Assembly: GCF_022213065.1 (NCBI RefSeq)
Contig: NZ_JAKLJA010000001.1
Location: 603,916-667,915, forward strand
Length of the DNA stretch: 64,000 nt
Reading direction: 5' to 3'
Origin: Paraburkholderia tagetis
GTDB taxonomy: Bacteria > Pseudomonadota > Gammaproteobacteria > Burkholderiales > Burkholderiaceae
In this document: in pieces, positions 9,011 through 17,032 of the stretch
Layout: each line of letters opens with the position of its first letter
Numbering within the stretch: the first letter of the stretch is position 1
The notes under the pieces: generated by a model
Database searches by the model: none
What the model was told of the DNA's origin: nothing
Seen by the model: the letters and a program-made list of their open reading frames with translations, nothing else
Translations under genes and position numbers: made by a program

Positions 9011-9397
9011 ATGACCGACGCATTCCACTGGTGGGGCCAGGACATTCAGTTCTCGGCCTCAGGGGACGACTTGACCGCGAGCGGCGTGACCGAGCTGAAC
9101 CAGCGCATTGTCCGCGCGCTGCTCACGCCACCCGGCACCTATCTATCGCATCCGGAGTACGGCGCAGGCCTCGGCAGGTTCGTCGGCCGCGCGCTCTCGT
9201 CCGAGCAGTTCACCGAGATCAAGTCGCTGATCCAGAGCGTGCTCAAAAACGAGCCTGACGTCCAGAAGCAGCCCGCACCAACCTACACGTACCAGCACGA
9301 CGCAACAGGCCTTCTGAGCGTGACGATCAACTACGTGTACGTGCCGACCGGCGTTCCGCAGACCCTCTCTTTCAACGTGCCCGCGTATGGCTCTTAA
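9011..9397 (+). CDS. Baseplate wedge protein, gp25/gpW-like
   Basis: 128 residues; ATG at 9011. The sequence contains the features of the gp25 family: TELNQRIVRALLTPPGTYLSHPEYGAGL-type signature (RALLTPPG, HPEYG) and a C-terminal beta hairpin. T4 gp25 and P2 gpW are the conserved core wedge subunits that trigger sheath assembly. It overlaps the baseplate J gene by 11 bases, and the spike is directly upstream, matching the V-W-J-I order of P2-like phages. Confidence 0.85.
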   Translation: MTDAFHWWGQDIQFSASGDDLTASGVTELNQRIVRALLTPPGTYLSHPEYGAGLGRFVGRALSSEQFTEIKSLIQSVLKNEPDVQKQPAPTYTYQHDATGLLSVTINYVYVPTGVPQTLSFNVPAYGS

Positions 9398-10562
9398 CAC
9401 GCAAAGCTTCACGAGAATCGTCCAGCAGCAGGTCGCCGCGATTCAGGCTGCGGTGACGGCCGTCGGTGGGCCTGTCCTGTCGTTCATCGTGGGCTCGCTC
9501 GAGCTCGCGCGCGTCGAGGCAGTCGCGGCCGTTTCGATGTGGTTGCAGTACCTGATCATGGCGGTACTGAACATCACGCGCCTGTCCACGTCGAAAGGTA
9601 ACGACGTCGACACGTTCATCGCCGATTTTTCCTGCCCGCCGCGTGAGGCGGCTGTGTCCGCTTCCGGCCAGGTGACCTTCTCGCGCTTTACGCCGACATC
9701 ACAGGCGGTCATTCCAGCTGGCACCTATACGGCGAATGCGAATGGCTCAGGCGGCACATATGCCGGCGGCGCGGCGGTGCTCACTGCCGACGGCACGCAG
9801 CCCTTCCAGGTCATTCCGGATTCGACCCAAACCTACTGGAATGCCGCGCAAAACGCCTACGTCATCCCCGCCGGTGTGACGAGCGCGCAGGCGACTGTGC
9901 TGGCGCAGAACGCGGGCACCCAGGGCAACGTCGCGGCCAACACGATCACTACCATCTCGACGGCGATCCAGTACGTCGACACAGTGACGAACCCGAACGC
10001 TTTCTCGAACGGCGTCAACCAGGAGAGCGACACCGCCGTGCAGGCGCGATTCCAGACCTACGTGTCTGGCCTGCGCGCGGCGATCATGTCTGCCGTTGAG
10101 TCGGCAATCGAAGGTGTCCAGCAGAACGTCCAGTACCAGATCGTTGAGAACCAGACGCTCGCGGGTGTGAGTCAGCCGGGCTTCTTCTACGTCGTCATCT
10201 CGCCCTACTCGAACGCGCTGCACGACGCGATCTACTCGGCCATCAACGCGATACGCGGACTGTCGATCACGTTCGCGGTGTACGCGGCGACCAACCTGAC
10301 GGCCAACGTCACAGCGACGATCACGGCAGCATCCGGATACACGCTGGCCAATGTCGAAGCTGCAGTGCAGACGGCGATCCAGAACTTCATCGCCTCGATT
10401 CCGCTCGGCGGCACGCTGTCATGGACCGAACTCTTTTCGGTGATCTGGGCAGTTCCGGGTGTGGCATCGGTGGCGAACACGATGACGCTCAACGGCGGCA
10501 ACGCTGACCTTGTAGCAACCGCGAATCAGGTGATCGTCGCGGGCACGATCATGGTGAACTGA
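9387..10562 (+). CDS. Baseplate assembly protein J
   Basis: 391 residues. The N-terminal region (LSFIVGSLELARVEAVAAVSMWL), central barrel-forming segments and C-terminal part (IPLGGTLSWTELFSVIWAVPGVASV) are typical of the gpJ / Mu gp47 wedge family. It forms the long arm of the baseplate wedge together with gp25 and the gpI/gp48 protein. It overlaps the gp25-like gene at its start and shares a TGATG junction with the next gene. Confidence 0.85.
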   Translation: MALNTQSFTRIVQQQVAAIQAAVTAVGGPVLSFIVGSLELARVEAVAAVSMWLQYLIMAVLNITRLSTSKGNDVDTFIADFSCPPREAAVSASGQVTFSRFTPTSQAVIPAGTYTANANGSGGTYAGGAAVLTADGTQPFQVIPDSTQTYWNAAQNAYVIPAGVTSAQATVLAQNAGTQGNVAANTITTISTAIQYVDTVTNPNAFSNGVNQESDTAVQARFQTYVSGLRAAIMSAVESAIEGVQQNVQYQIVENQTLAGVSQPGFFYVVISPYSNALHDAIYSAINAIRGLSITFAVYAATNLTANVTATITAASGYTLANVEAAVQTAIQNFIASIPLGGTLSWTELFSVIWAVPGVASVANTMTLNGGNADLVATANQVIVAGTIMVN

Positions 10563-11221
10563 TGGCCATCGGCGACATCAACGACATTTTCACGAGGCTG
10601 AAGGCGCAGATCCCGGGATCGTGGTTCAAGCTCTCGCCGAACTTCGATGCGACGTTGCAGGGGCCCGCATGGGCGCTCTCGTCGATCTATGCACAGATCA
10701 CCTACGCGCAACTGCAGACACGCATCGCGACGGCGACCGATGGATACCTCGACCTTATTGCGAACGACTTCTTCGGCTCGAACCTGCTGCGGCTAACGAA
10801 TGAGACAGACGGCGCGTACCGTGCGCGCATCCTCGCTAACCTGTTCGTGAAGGGTCCGACGCGAGCCAACATGTCCGCCGTGCTCAAGCTCATCACCGGA
10901 CGCACGCCGGACATCTTCGAGCCCAGCAATACGACCGATTCGGGTGGCTGGGATGGCGGCTTCTACTGGGATACCGGCGTCGGCAAGTGGGGCGCGCCGA
11001 TGCCCTACCAGAGCTACGTGACGGCCTACCGGCCGATCACGAACACGCAATCGCTGGGTGAACTCGATTCGTGGCGATGGTCGTTTGACTCGTACGGAGC
11101 GTGGTCCGAAGCGCCTGTGACCGCTGTCACCGACGCCGCAATCATCGCTGCAGTGGAATCGACGCGCATGACCGGGACCATCGTCTGGATGCGCATCGAG
11201 AACAACCCCGTTACGCCCTGA
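10562..11221 (+). CDS. Baseplate/tail protein, gpI / Mu gp48-like
   Basis: 219 residues; the ATG overlaps the J stop (TGATGG). It has the N-terminal FTRLKAQIPGSWFK-like start and a WALSSIYAQITYAQLQTRI segment followed by DLIANDFFGSNLLR, features found in the Mu gp48 / P2 I family that connects the wedge to the tail fibres. A second half with GGWDGGFYWDTGVGKWG is tryptophan-rich. Its end is followed by a hairpin terminator and the tail fibre gene, which fits the expected position. Confidence 0.75.
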   Translation: MAIGDINDIFTRLKAQIPGSWFKLSPNFDATLQGPAWALSSIYAQITYAQLQTRIATATDGYLDLIANDFFGSNLLRLTNETDGAYRARILANLFVKGPTRANMSAVLKLITGRTPDIFEPSNTTDSGGWDGGFYWDTGVGKWGAPMPYQSYVTAYRPITNTQSLGELDSWRWSFDSYGAWSEAPVTAVTDAAIIAAVESTRMTGTIVWMRIENNPVTP

Positions 11222-11244
11222 CCTTCTCTCAATCTGCTTTCAAA

Positions 11245-11268
11245 GGCTGCCTTCAGGCGGCCTTTTTT
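11245..11268 (+). terminator. Hairpin and T tract before the tail fibre gene
   Basis: GGCTGCC (11245-11251) pairs with GGCGGCC (11256-11262) with one G-T pair around TTCA; six T follow (11263-11268). The sequence then continues into TTTCTGGAG, the ribosome-binding site of the fibre gene. Third copy of the hairpin-plus-SD module. Confidence 0.75.
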
Positions 11269-11284
11269 GTTTTCTGGAGCCTGA

Positions 11285-12913
11285 ATGGATCGCGCAACCG
11301 TCTATACACAGGAACAGGGCCGCAGCGTCGACTTCCTGTTCGCGCAACGCGCCACGATGATCGGCCTCGCCAAGCTCTCGCAGGCCGCGTTCGGCAGCGG
11401 CACCGTGGTGCGCGGCCTCGCCGTCACGCCGAACTCACCAGCGGCGTTGAACGTATTGGTCGGCATCGGCGAGATCTATACGATGGCTGCCGTTGATGCG
11501 ACGTCGTGGGGCGCGCTCCCCGCTGACACGACCGACATCATCCTGAAGCAGGGCCTCAACATGGCGGCCCAGACCATCTCGACACCGGCGCCGTCGACGA
11601 GCGGGTACAGCATCAACTACCTGATTGAGGCGCAGTATCAGGATCAGGACAATGTCCCGGTCGTGCTGCCGTTCTACAACAGCAACAACCCGCAGATTCC
11701 GTTGAACGGTCAGGGCGGCGGTGGCGCAACGCTGCCCACCGAACGTCAAGGCGTGTGCGTGATCCAGGCGAAGGCAGGAATCGCGGCCACGACCGGCACG
11801 CAGACCACCCCGTCCGTTGATGCAGGCTGGACGGCGCTCGCCGTGGTGACCGTGGCGAATGGCCAGACGACCGTCACATCCGGCAACATCTCCGTGCCGG
11901 CCGGTGTGCCGCAGCTCACGAGCCTGCTGCAGATGATGCAGACCGGCTCGACCGAATACGCGGTTGACACCAGTACCACGGCGAACGTCATCTCGATCGC
12001 ACTCACGCCGGCAATCACCTCGTACTCCGATGCCCAACCGGTCACGTTCAAGGCTGCAAACAACAATACCGGCCCCTGCACGCTCAATTTCGGCGGCGGC
12101 GCCGTGAATCTGGTCGGCGCGGCCGGCGCGCTTCAGGGCGGTGAGATTGTCGCTGGAAACATGTACACCGGCCTCTACAGCGCATCGCTCAACGAGGTCG
12201 TGCTGAACAGCCAGACGGCGGGAGCACTGCAGGTCAACCCTGCGACGAAGGGCCAGCATGCGGCACAACTGAGTCAAGTTGGCTTCCAGAATATCGCTGT
12301 GTATGAAATCATCGGCGGAGTTCAAAAAGTATCGGTCAACGGCGCAGCATTTACGACGACGGGCGCAACGACCTTCACGGTTCCGGTCTCAGGAAGATTC
12401 AAGGCGCGCGTCTGGGGTGGTGGGGGTGGAGGCGGTTCGGGAGTAACCTCCGCCGCAGCAACCGGTGGCGCTGGAGGCGGTTACACCGAAGGGGTATTCT
12501 CTGTAGCGGGCGGCACTTCCGAGGCCATTACGGTCGGAGCGGGTGGCGCGAACGGCACCGGATCCGGGAATGGATCCGCAGGCGGTAGCTCGTCTGTCGG
12601 GGCACTGGCCACGGCAACGGGCGGCGGTGGCGGAGTTGGCTCTGCCAGCGGCACATCATCCGGCAGTTCAGTGGCTGGCGGCACTGGCTCGGGGGGCTCT
12701 TTAAATATTACCGGTCAAGGCCCTGCTAGCGCCTACGCAATTGGTAGTTCGCTGATTGCTTCTGGCGGTGGCGGGGCTTTTGGCACTCCACCTTCCGCCA
12801 TCAGCGTTGGGTCTGCCACTGGCGCAACCTTTCCGGGCGGTGCGGGTGGCGGCGGAGCGAACAACAATATCGGCGCACCCGGCGCGGGCGGTTGCGTCAT
12901 CATCGAGTACTGA
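11285..12913 (+). CDS. Tail fibre protein with glycine-rich receptor-binding tip
   Basis: 542 residues; ATG at 11285 after a TCTGGAG site. The N-terminal about 150 residues should attach to the baseplate, followed by a beta-rich shaft. From about residue 375 the protein is a long glycine-rich domain (VWGGGGGGGSG, repeated GGAGGG, GGSSS and GGGGG tracts) ending in GGCVIIEY. Glycine-rich ends of this kind form stacked polyglycine-II helices in phage adhesins and carry variable loops that touch the receptor. It therefore probably determines host range. The neighbour gene downstream is probably fibre-associated. Confidence 0.8.
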   Translation: MDRATVYTQEQGRSVDFLFAQRATMIGLAKLSQAAFGSGTVVRGLAVTPNSPAALNVLVGIGEIYTMAAVDATSWGALPADTTDIILKQGLNMAAQTISTPAPSTSGYSINYLIEAQYQDQDNVPVVLPFYNSNNPQIPLNGQGGGGATLPTERQGVCVIQAKAGIAATTGTQTTPSVDAGWTALAVVTVANGQTTVTSGNISVPAGVPQLTSLLQMMQTGSTEYAVDTSTTANVISIALTPAITSYSDAQPVTFKAANNNTGPCTLNFGGGAVNLVGAAGALQGGEIVAGNMYTGLYSASLNEVVLNSQTAGALQVNPATKGQHAAQLSQVGFQNIAVYEIIGGVQKVSVNGAAFTTTGATTFTVPVSGRFKARVWGGGGGGGSGVTSAAATGGAGGGYTEGVFSVAGGTSEAITVGAGGANGTGSGNGSAGGSSSVGALATATGGGGGVGSASGTSSGSSVAGGTGSGGSLNITGQGPASAYAIGSSLIASGGGGAFGTPPSAISVGSATGATFPGGAGGGGANNNIGAPGAGGCVIIEY

Positions 12914-12921
12914 TCTGAACT

Positions 12922-13470
12922 ATGAGCGTCTATGTGAGAATTCAGAGCGGGATCGTTGCAGAAATCATCGCCCCAATGCTCGATGGATCTGGCGTGGAAA
13001 TTCCAATTGCCAGCCGGTTCTACCCGCTCGTCGCGGCGACTCTCGTGGACGTCACCGCCTATGCCGTTGAGCCGCGGCCTGGGTGGGTCGCCACTGAATC
13101 TTCCGGGGCTTGGGCGTTTTCAGCGCCAGTCCCGGTAGCTCTCTCTGGCGCACAACAGGCGGCTGTCGCGTTCTCCGCAGGGATTCAGATCAAAAGCACG
13201 GCAACTGCTTCATTGAATGGCACGTACAGTATCGATACTCTCAGCCAGTCAGATATCATTGCCATTGAGACAGGTCTGAACGCGGGAAAGGGATTCCCCG
13301 ATGGCTCAACGATGTTCAACTATCCTGACGCATCCGGGATCATGCATAGTTTTTCGGAGGCGGATTTTTCGAATTTTGCCGCAGCCGTAAGGGATTATGT
13401 ATATGCGTTGCGGTCTGCGGTGGCTGGCATATCAACAAGCCTGCCGTCGCCTGCTGCAACAATCCCTTAA
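12922..13470 (+). CDS. Tail fibre-associated protein, DUF4376-like
   Basis: 182 residues beginning MSVYVRIQSG. It lies 8 bases behind the fibre gene. The C-terminal part (about residues 95-170: SLNGTYSIDTLSQSDI ... FSNFAAAVRDYVYAL) looks like the DUF4376 domain found at the ends of phage fibre or fibre-assembly proteins, with the conserved FAAAV-DYVY stretch. Function is unknown but by position it may be a fibre chaperone or cap. Its stop codon overlaps by four bases the stop of the convergent acyltransferase gene. Confidence 0.65.
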   Translation: MSVYVRIQSGIVAEIIAPMLDGSGVEIPIASRFYPLVAATLVDVTAYAVEPRPGWVATESSGAWAFSAPVPVALSGAQQAAVAFSAGIQIKSTATASLNGTYSIDTLSQSDIIAIETGLNAGKGFPDGSTMFNYPDASGIMHSFSEADFSNFAAAVRDYVYALRSAVAGISTSLPSPAATIP

Positions 13471-14594
13471 ACCGGATTCCGTGTATTCGTCGTCGATCTG
13501 AACCGGGATGCGAGTCTCGCATAACTCAGGAGCGGCATTTCAATCTTTCGGTGCACGAAAATACCGATAACTGCACAAATTGCCATGAAGAATGCGAACG
13601 CTACAGGTCTCATTAAACCAGACATTTCTGGATACCGTTTCAAGGTCGTCTCGACTATCACAGCGACAAAGGGATGCGTGAGGTAGATTGAGAATGAAGC
13701 CTCTCCGAGCAAAAGAATCGTTCTGGATGACGCGCACAGCCCCTTGTTATTCAGGAAAAGTGCAAAAAGAACCGTCGCGAACGGAAGCATGAAATAGAGA
13801 AACATTGCCGGAGCGTAGCCAATAAGCGCCTTTATTTCCCGGAGTGGGAAATAGTTAAAGGTGGAAAGAGCGATGGCGATGACGATACCAATTGTCCAGC
13901 GATGAGTGACGACCCAATTCTCAAACGAAGCTGGACGAACATGCCAGATGTAGTACGTTGCTATGCCCAGCACGAAGAACCCCGTATAACGATCGCCATA
14001 AAACATCAGGAGTTCGCCTGGGTCTATTGTAATCCAGACAGATAACTTCACGAATAAGATGACAATCGCGGTCAGAATAGGCGCCCACCGCGTGTTGATC
14101 ATCAGGCATACGGCGAAGATGACGTAGAAGTACATCTCAAGGTTGAGTGTCCAGCCTACACCAAGCACGGGGAACATGAAGCCCTGATCGTTCCTGAAAG
14201 GAATGAACGTCAAACTACGGACGAGTTGGCCAACAAGCTGACCATCAGTGAAACCTGTCTTATGTTCTAGATACCATTGCAACGTGGTGCGATCATGTAA
14301 TAGCCATCCCCATATCTGAGGGATCTTGTAGATGGGATTCATCAACTCAAGGTTGATCAACATGAAGAATGCGATCGTGCACACCCAATAAAGCGGTACA
14401 ACGCGGGTAATGCGATTTACCATAAACCCATCAGCGCGCGATCGCGAGATGTGAGTCATGATGAATCCGCTCACTACGAAGAAGATCGCCACCGCCTTAA
14501 GGTCAGTGTGCACACCACCAAAGATATAGCTGCCGTGGAAGTACACGACAGCCATCGCCGCCAGTGCGCGCAACAGTTGGATATTCGAGATCAT
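13467..14594 (-). CDS. Acyltransferase family 3 membrane protein (probable surface-glycan acetylase)
   Basis: 375 residues with about ten hydrophobic segments. The N-terminus (LLRALAAMAVVYFHG) carries the R-A-x-A-x-x-x-V-x-x-x-H signature of the acyltransferase-3 family, followed by FFVVSGFIM and RITRVVPLYW. These inner-membrane enzymes O-acetylate LPS, O-antigen or other polysaccharides. Prophage copies usually change the receptor after lysogenisation and block superinfection. The gene is clearly lower in GC than the rest of the phage and lies on the opposite strand right behind the fibre genes, a common place for lysogenic-conversion cargo. The substrate cannot be told from the sequence. 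Confidence 0.85.
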   Translation of the reverse strand: MISNIQLLRALAAMAVVYFHGSYIFGGVHTDLKAVAIFFVVSGFIMTHISRSRADGFMVNRITRVVPLYWVCTIAFFMLINLELMNPIYKIPQIWGWLLHDRTTLQWYLEHKTGFTDGQLVGQLVRSLTFIPFRNDQGFMFPVLGVGWTLNLEMYFYVIFAVCLMINTRWAPILTAIVILFVKLSVWITIDPGELLMFYGDRYTGFFVLGIATYYIWHVRPASFENWVVTHRWTIGIVIAIALSTFNYFPLREIKALIGYAPAMFLYFMLPFATVLFALFLNNKGLCASSRTILLLGEASFSIYLTHPFVAVIVETTLKRYPEMSGLMRPVAFAFFMAICAVIGIFVHRKIEMPLLSYARLASRFRSTTNTRNPV

Positions 14595-14652
14595 GCGGAT
14601 TGCATCGGATGGTAGAGGCTACTGGATTTTACCAGCCATGCCTAGCAACCCC

Positions 14653-15324
14653 TCAAAACCTCCACCGCGCCATCAGAACGTGGGTATTCGACCAGATCGA
14701 CGGGAAGTGATCCGAACTCGATACGGGCGTGCCGTTCTTGAAATACTGATACGACACTGAAAAGTTCTTGTAACCGACAGAGGCTCCGATAACCCAGCCC
14801 AGACGCCACTTCGGGTTGTTGTGGACGCTGACGTTCATCGGGGTGGCGTCAGGCGACGGAACCCAGCCGATCACGTCCTCGGTCCAGGTCGATCGGTGGA
14901 TGTACGGTCCACCTTCTACTCCAAATCGCCAGCCGCCATAGTCGTAGTGCGGCTCAAGTGTGAGCAGGATGCCCATGTCGTGCCCGGACCCGAGATAGTT
15001 CGCGAGTGGCCAGCACTTGCCATTGCAGCCCTTCGTGACAGGGTTGTAATTGGCATCGTCTGGTGTGGCGAGAGCCTGGGTGTGGATCGTCCCAAGCCAA
15101 GCCCAGTCAGCGTGCCATGAGATGCCCCAGTGCTCCGACTGGTAGATATCGCCAGTGAACCCGGCTTCGATGGCCGGCGCGGTGAGGTCAAATCGGTGTT
15201 GGAATCCGTCCTGAAACCACAAACCATTGGCCCCGTGCTGGTAAGCTGCCCCACCGATGCCGGCTTCGACCTGAAAGAAGTCTTCGGCGTGCGCTTGGGA
15301 AGCCGCCGCGCAGCCGAGCGTCAT
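14653..15324 (-). CDS. Predicted outer-membrane beta-barrel protein (prophage cargo)
   Basis: 223 residues from the ATG at 15324, giving a short signal-like start (MTLGCAAASQAHA) and then alternating amphipathic strands rich in Trp, Tyr and Gly, ending in MARWRF. A terminal aromatic residue is typical of Gram-negative outer-membrane barrels. Two cysteines (KGCNGKCW) may form a loop disulfide. The longer frame to 15651 only reads through the HTH gene and is not credible. It starts two bases after that gene's stop, so the two are probably co-transcribed. PagL-like deacylase was considered, but no catalytic motif is visible; function unknown. Confidence 0.65.
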   Translation of the reverse strand: MTLGCAAASQAHAEDFFQVEAGIGGAAYQHGANGLWFQDGFQHRFDLTAPAIEAGFTGDIYQSEHWGISWHADWAWLGTIHTQALATPDDANYNPVTKGCNGKCWPLANYLGSGHDMGILLTLEPHYDYGGWRFGVEGGPYIHRSTWTEDVIGWVPSPDATPMNVSVHNNPKWRLGWVIGASVGYKNFSVSYQYFKNGTPVSSSDHFPSIWSNTHVLMARWRF

Positions 15325-15326
15325 CG

Positions 15327-15608
15327 CTATGGCTGCTGCTCTCCATCGGTATCCGGGTCGACAACCGCGCCGACACTTCGGCACCAGTCGAACACCTGAT
15401 CGACGGTCGCGGTGCGATTGAGGAGCGCGCCCGCAAGGAACAGCATCGGCAGACTCATGGCGCGCGGCTCCTGACCGCCCGTGTACTTGCGCCATTGATT
15501 GTTGCCGGCCAACCCGAACAGGCTGGCCATCTGCTCGCCGGTGTAGCCGAGCTCGATCTTGAGGTTCCGGAGATCTTCCGGAGTTGGCGGCGTATATCGA
15601 ATGGACAT
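15327..15608 (-). CDS. Small helix-turn-helix regulator, XRE-like
   Basis: 93 residues. The segment PEDLRNLKIELGYTGEQMASLFGLAGNNQW matches the HTH of XRE/Cro-type proteins seen in Burkholderia prophages, followed by a WRKYTGG motif in the recognition region. The C-terminal half is helical and may dimerise. It precedes the outer-membrane barrel gene by two bases, so the pair forms a small minus-strand operon in the cargo island. It may control the cargo genes or itself. A palindromic site (TAGCCC-CTTAA-GGGCTA, 15709-15725) lies about 100 bases upstream. Confidence 0.65.
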   Translation of the reverse strand: MSIRYTPPTPEDLRNLKIELGYTGEQMASLFGLAGNNQWRKYTGGQEPRAMSLPMLFLAGALLNRTATVDQVFDWCRSVGAVVDPDTDGEQQP

Positions 15609-15708
15609 GCCCGAGAGCGCGCAGAACGCGCGCGCGAAATGTGGTCTTCATGGTCTTCCTTTCGGAGGTAGCAGGCTGCGCGCAATGCGCTACCCAACGC
15701 CTTCAATT

Positions 15709-15725
15709 TAGCCCCTTAAGGGCTA
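15709..15725. promoter_or_regulatory. Inverted repeat, candidate operator between regulator and lysis block
   Basis: TAGCCC and GGGCTA separated by CTTAA form a perfect six-base inverted repeat in the divergent region between the minus-strand HTH gene and the plus-strand lysis block. It could be an operator for the HTH protein or a weak hairpin. No binding evidence exists. Confidence 0.3.
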
Positions 15726-15745
15726 TTAGTCAAGAACAATCACCT

Positions 15746-15766
15746 GCCGCCTCCGGGCGGCTTTTT
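15746..15766 (+). terminator. Hairpin and T tract before the lysis block
   Basis: GCCGCC (15746-15751) and GGCGGC (15756-15761) with TCCG loop and five T, followed by ATTTCCGGGG and the ATG at 15783. Fourth copy of the hairpin-plus-SD module, here with CCGGGG instead of CTGGAG. Confidence 0.7.
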
Positions 15767-15782
15767 CATTTCCGGGGCCCCA

Positions 15783-16043
15783 ATGAACCAGATCGACCCG
15801 ATCGAATTCGGTCGCGTGCTCGCACGCCTTGATGAACAGGATCGACAGAGCGCGGACATGCGCGAGGAAATGCGGAGGAACCAGAAACAGGCGAATGACG
15901 AGATCGCCAAGCTGCGAACGGACATTCAAGCGCTTCTGGCTCTCGCCAACCGTGGCAAGGGTGCCCTCTTCACGCTGACATCTATCGGAGCCGCAGTCGG
16001 GGCTGTGCTGGGTGCGCTGGGGCATCACATTTTCGGGAAGTGA
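15783..16043 (+). CDS. Holin-like protein with coiled coil and one membrane segment
   Basis: 86 residues. Residues 1-50 are charged and likely coiled coil (RLDEQDRQSADMREEMRRNQ); residues about 58-83 form one transmembrane segment (ALFTLTSIGAAVGAVLGALG) with a short HHIFGK tail. This layout resembles XhlA/hemolysin-type accessory holins (N-terminal coil, C-terminal anchor). It opens the lysis block upstream of the endolysin. It may cooperate with the second holin-like protein at 17656. Confidence 0.6.
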   Translation: MNQIDPIEFGRVLARLDEQDRQSADMREEMRRNQKQANDEIAKLRTDIQALLALANRGKGALFTLTSIGAAVGAVLGALGHHIFGK

Positions 16044-16045
16044 CG

Positions 16046-16402
16046 ATGAAATACGAAATCAAGTGGCTTCGTGAGCCTGAGGAGCACGACTTTCCTGCGG
16101 CTGAGTCTTTTCTCGCTCTTGTGTTCGACGAGAGCGATGCGGCCGTGCTGGTGAAGAAGCTGCGCGATGCGCGACTGTCGCACTTCAAGGCCAAGGACAT
16201 TGCGCGCGCATCCGGCCTGACGCTGCTCGGCCGCGACAACCGGCACGTCGCACACAACCTTGAAAAGATTCACGAAGGCAAGCAGCTTTCGCCGCTCCTG
16301 CTCGTGCGCGGTCAAACGCTCATCGTGGCAGATGGCTTCCATCGGCTCAGCGCGGTCTATTCACTCGACGAAGATGCCGAGATCCCCTGCAAGATCGTCT
16401 AG
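16046..16402 (+). CDS. ParB-like N-terminal-domain protein, single domain
   Basis: 118 residues from the ATG at 16046, which has GGGAAG upstream; a GTG at 16040 overlapping the previous stop is possible. The second half (SPLLLVRGQTLIVADGFHRLSAVYSLDED) matches the ParB/sulfiredoxin-like fold signature in which G-x-H-R follows a beta strand, with hydrophobic residues before and acidic ones after. In ParB proteins this motif binds CTP. There is no recognisable HTH, so it is not a partition protein. Its presence between a holin-like and an endolysin gene is odd; function unknown. Confidence 0.55.
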   Translation: MKYEIKWLREPEEHDFPAAESFLALVFDESDAAVLVKKLRDARLSHFKAKDIARASGLTLLGRDNRHVAHNLEKIHEGKQLSPLLLVRGQTLIVADGFHRLSAVYSLDEDAEIPCKIV

Positions 16403-16404
16403 CC

Positions 16405-16959
16405 ATGAACCTCACACCCGAGATCGTCGCCGCTGGAACCGGCGCGACGCTGGCGCGCGCCACGATGTTTGCGCCGTTCATGCAGGCTGCGTGCGAGACC
16501 TATCACATTCTCGATCCGCGCGACATCGCGGCTTTCCTCGCGCAGACCGGTCACGAATCTGGCCACCTGGTCTTCACGAAAGAGATCTGGGGGCCGACGG
16601 CTGCGCAGCGCCAGTACGAGCCGCCATCGCAGAAAGCGAAAGGCCTCGGCAACACGCAGCCCGGTGATGGTGAACGCTTCTGCGGTCGCGGCCTGATCCA
16701 GATCACCGGCCGGCGCAACTACACGCTTGCCTCGATCGGACTGGAGCTCGACCTGCTTAACCACCCCGAGCTGCTCGAGGATCCTGAACACGCCGCGATG
16801 TCCGCCGGCTGGTTCTGGTGGAACAACAAGCTGAGCGCGCTCGCGCTCGCTGGACAGTTCACGACGCTCACTGAGCGCGTCAATGGTGCCTTGAGCGGCC
16901 TCGCCGATCGACAGGCGTTGTATGCCATGGCGAAGAAAGCGCTCGGCGCTGCCACATAG
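16405..16959 (+). CDS. Endolysin, glycoside hydrolase family 19-like
   Basis: 184 residues. The sequence shows FLAQTGHESGHLVFTKE, with Glu51 and Glu60 as probable catalytic acids, and FCGRGLIQITGRRNY, the substrate-binding signature of chitinase-like GH19 lysozymes. It would cut the glycan strands of peptidoglycan at the end of the lytic cycle. No signal peptide is visible, so it needs a holin. It starts two bases after the ParB-like gene and is followed by a hairpin terminator. A homologous-looking domain occurs in the type VI effector at 43098. Confidence 0.9.
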   Translation: MNLTPEIVAAGTGATLARATMFAPFMQAACETYHILDPRDIAAFLAQTGHESGHLVFTKEIWGPTAAQRQYEPPSQKAKGLGNTQPGDGERFCGRGLIQITGRRNYTLASIGLELDLLNHPELLEDPEHAAMSAGWFWWNNKLSALALAGQFTTLTERVNGALSGLADRQALYAMAKKALGAAT

Positions 16960-16995
16960 CTTTCAGATTTCCGAATTTCGAAATTTCGCAACTTG

Positions 16996-17016
16996 CCGCC
17001 TTCGGGCGGTTTTTTC
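16996..17016 (+). terminator. Hairpin and T tract after the endolysin
   Basis: CCGCC (16996-17000) and GGCGG (17005-17009) with TTCG loop, then a seven-T run and GTTTCTGGAG, the ribosome-binding site of the next gene. Fifth copy of the hairpin-plus-SD module. Confidence 0.75.
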
Positions 17017-17032
17017 GTTTCTGGAGCAACGA

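Noticed and set aside
14653..15651. 332-codon version of the outer-membrane barrel gene
   Set aside because: The first 109 codons lie in another frame of the HTH gene and contain no signal peptide; start at 15324 is preferred.
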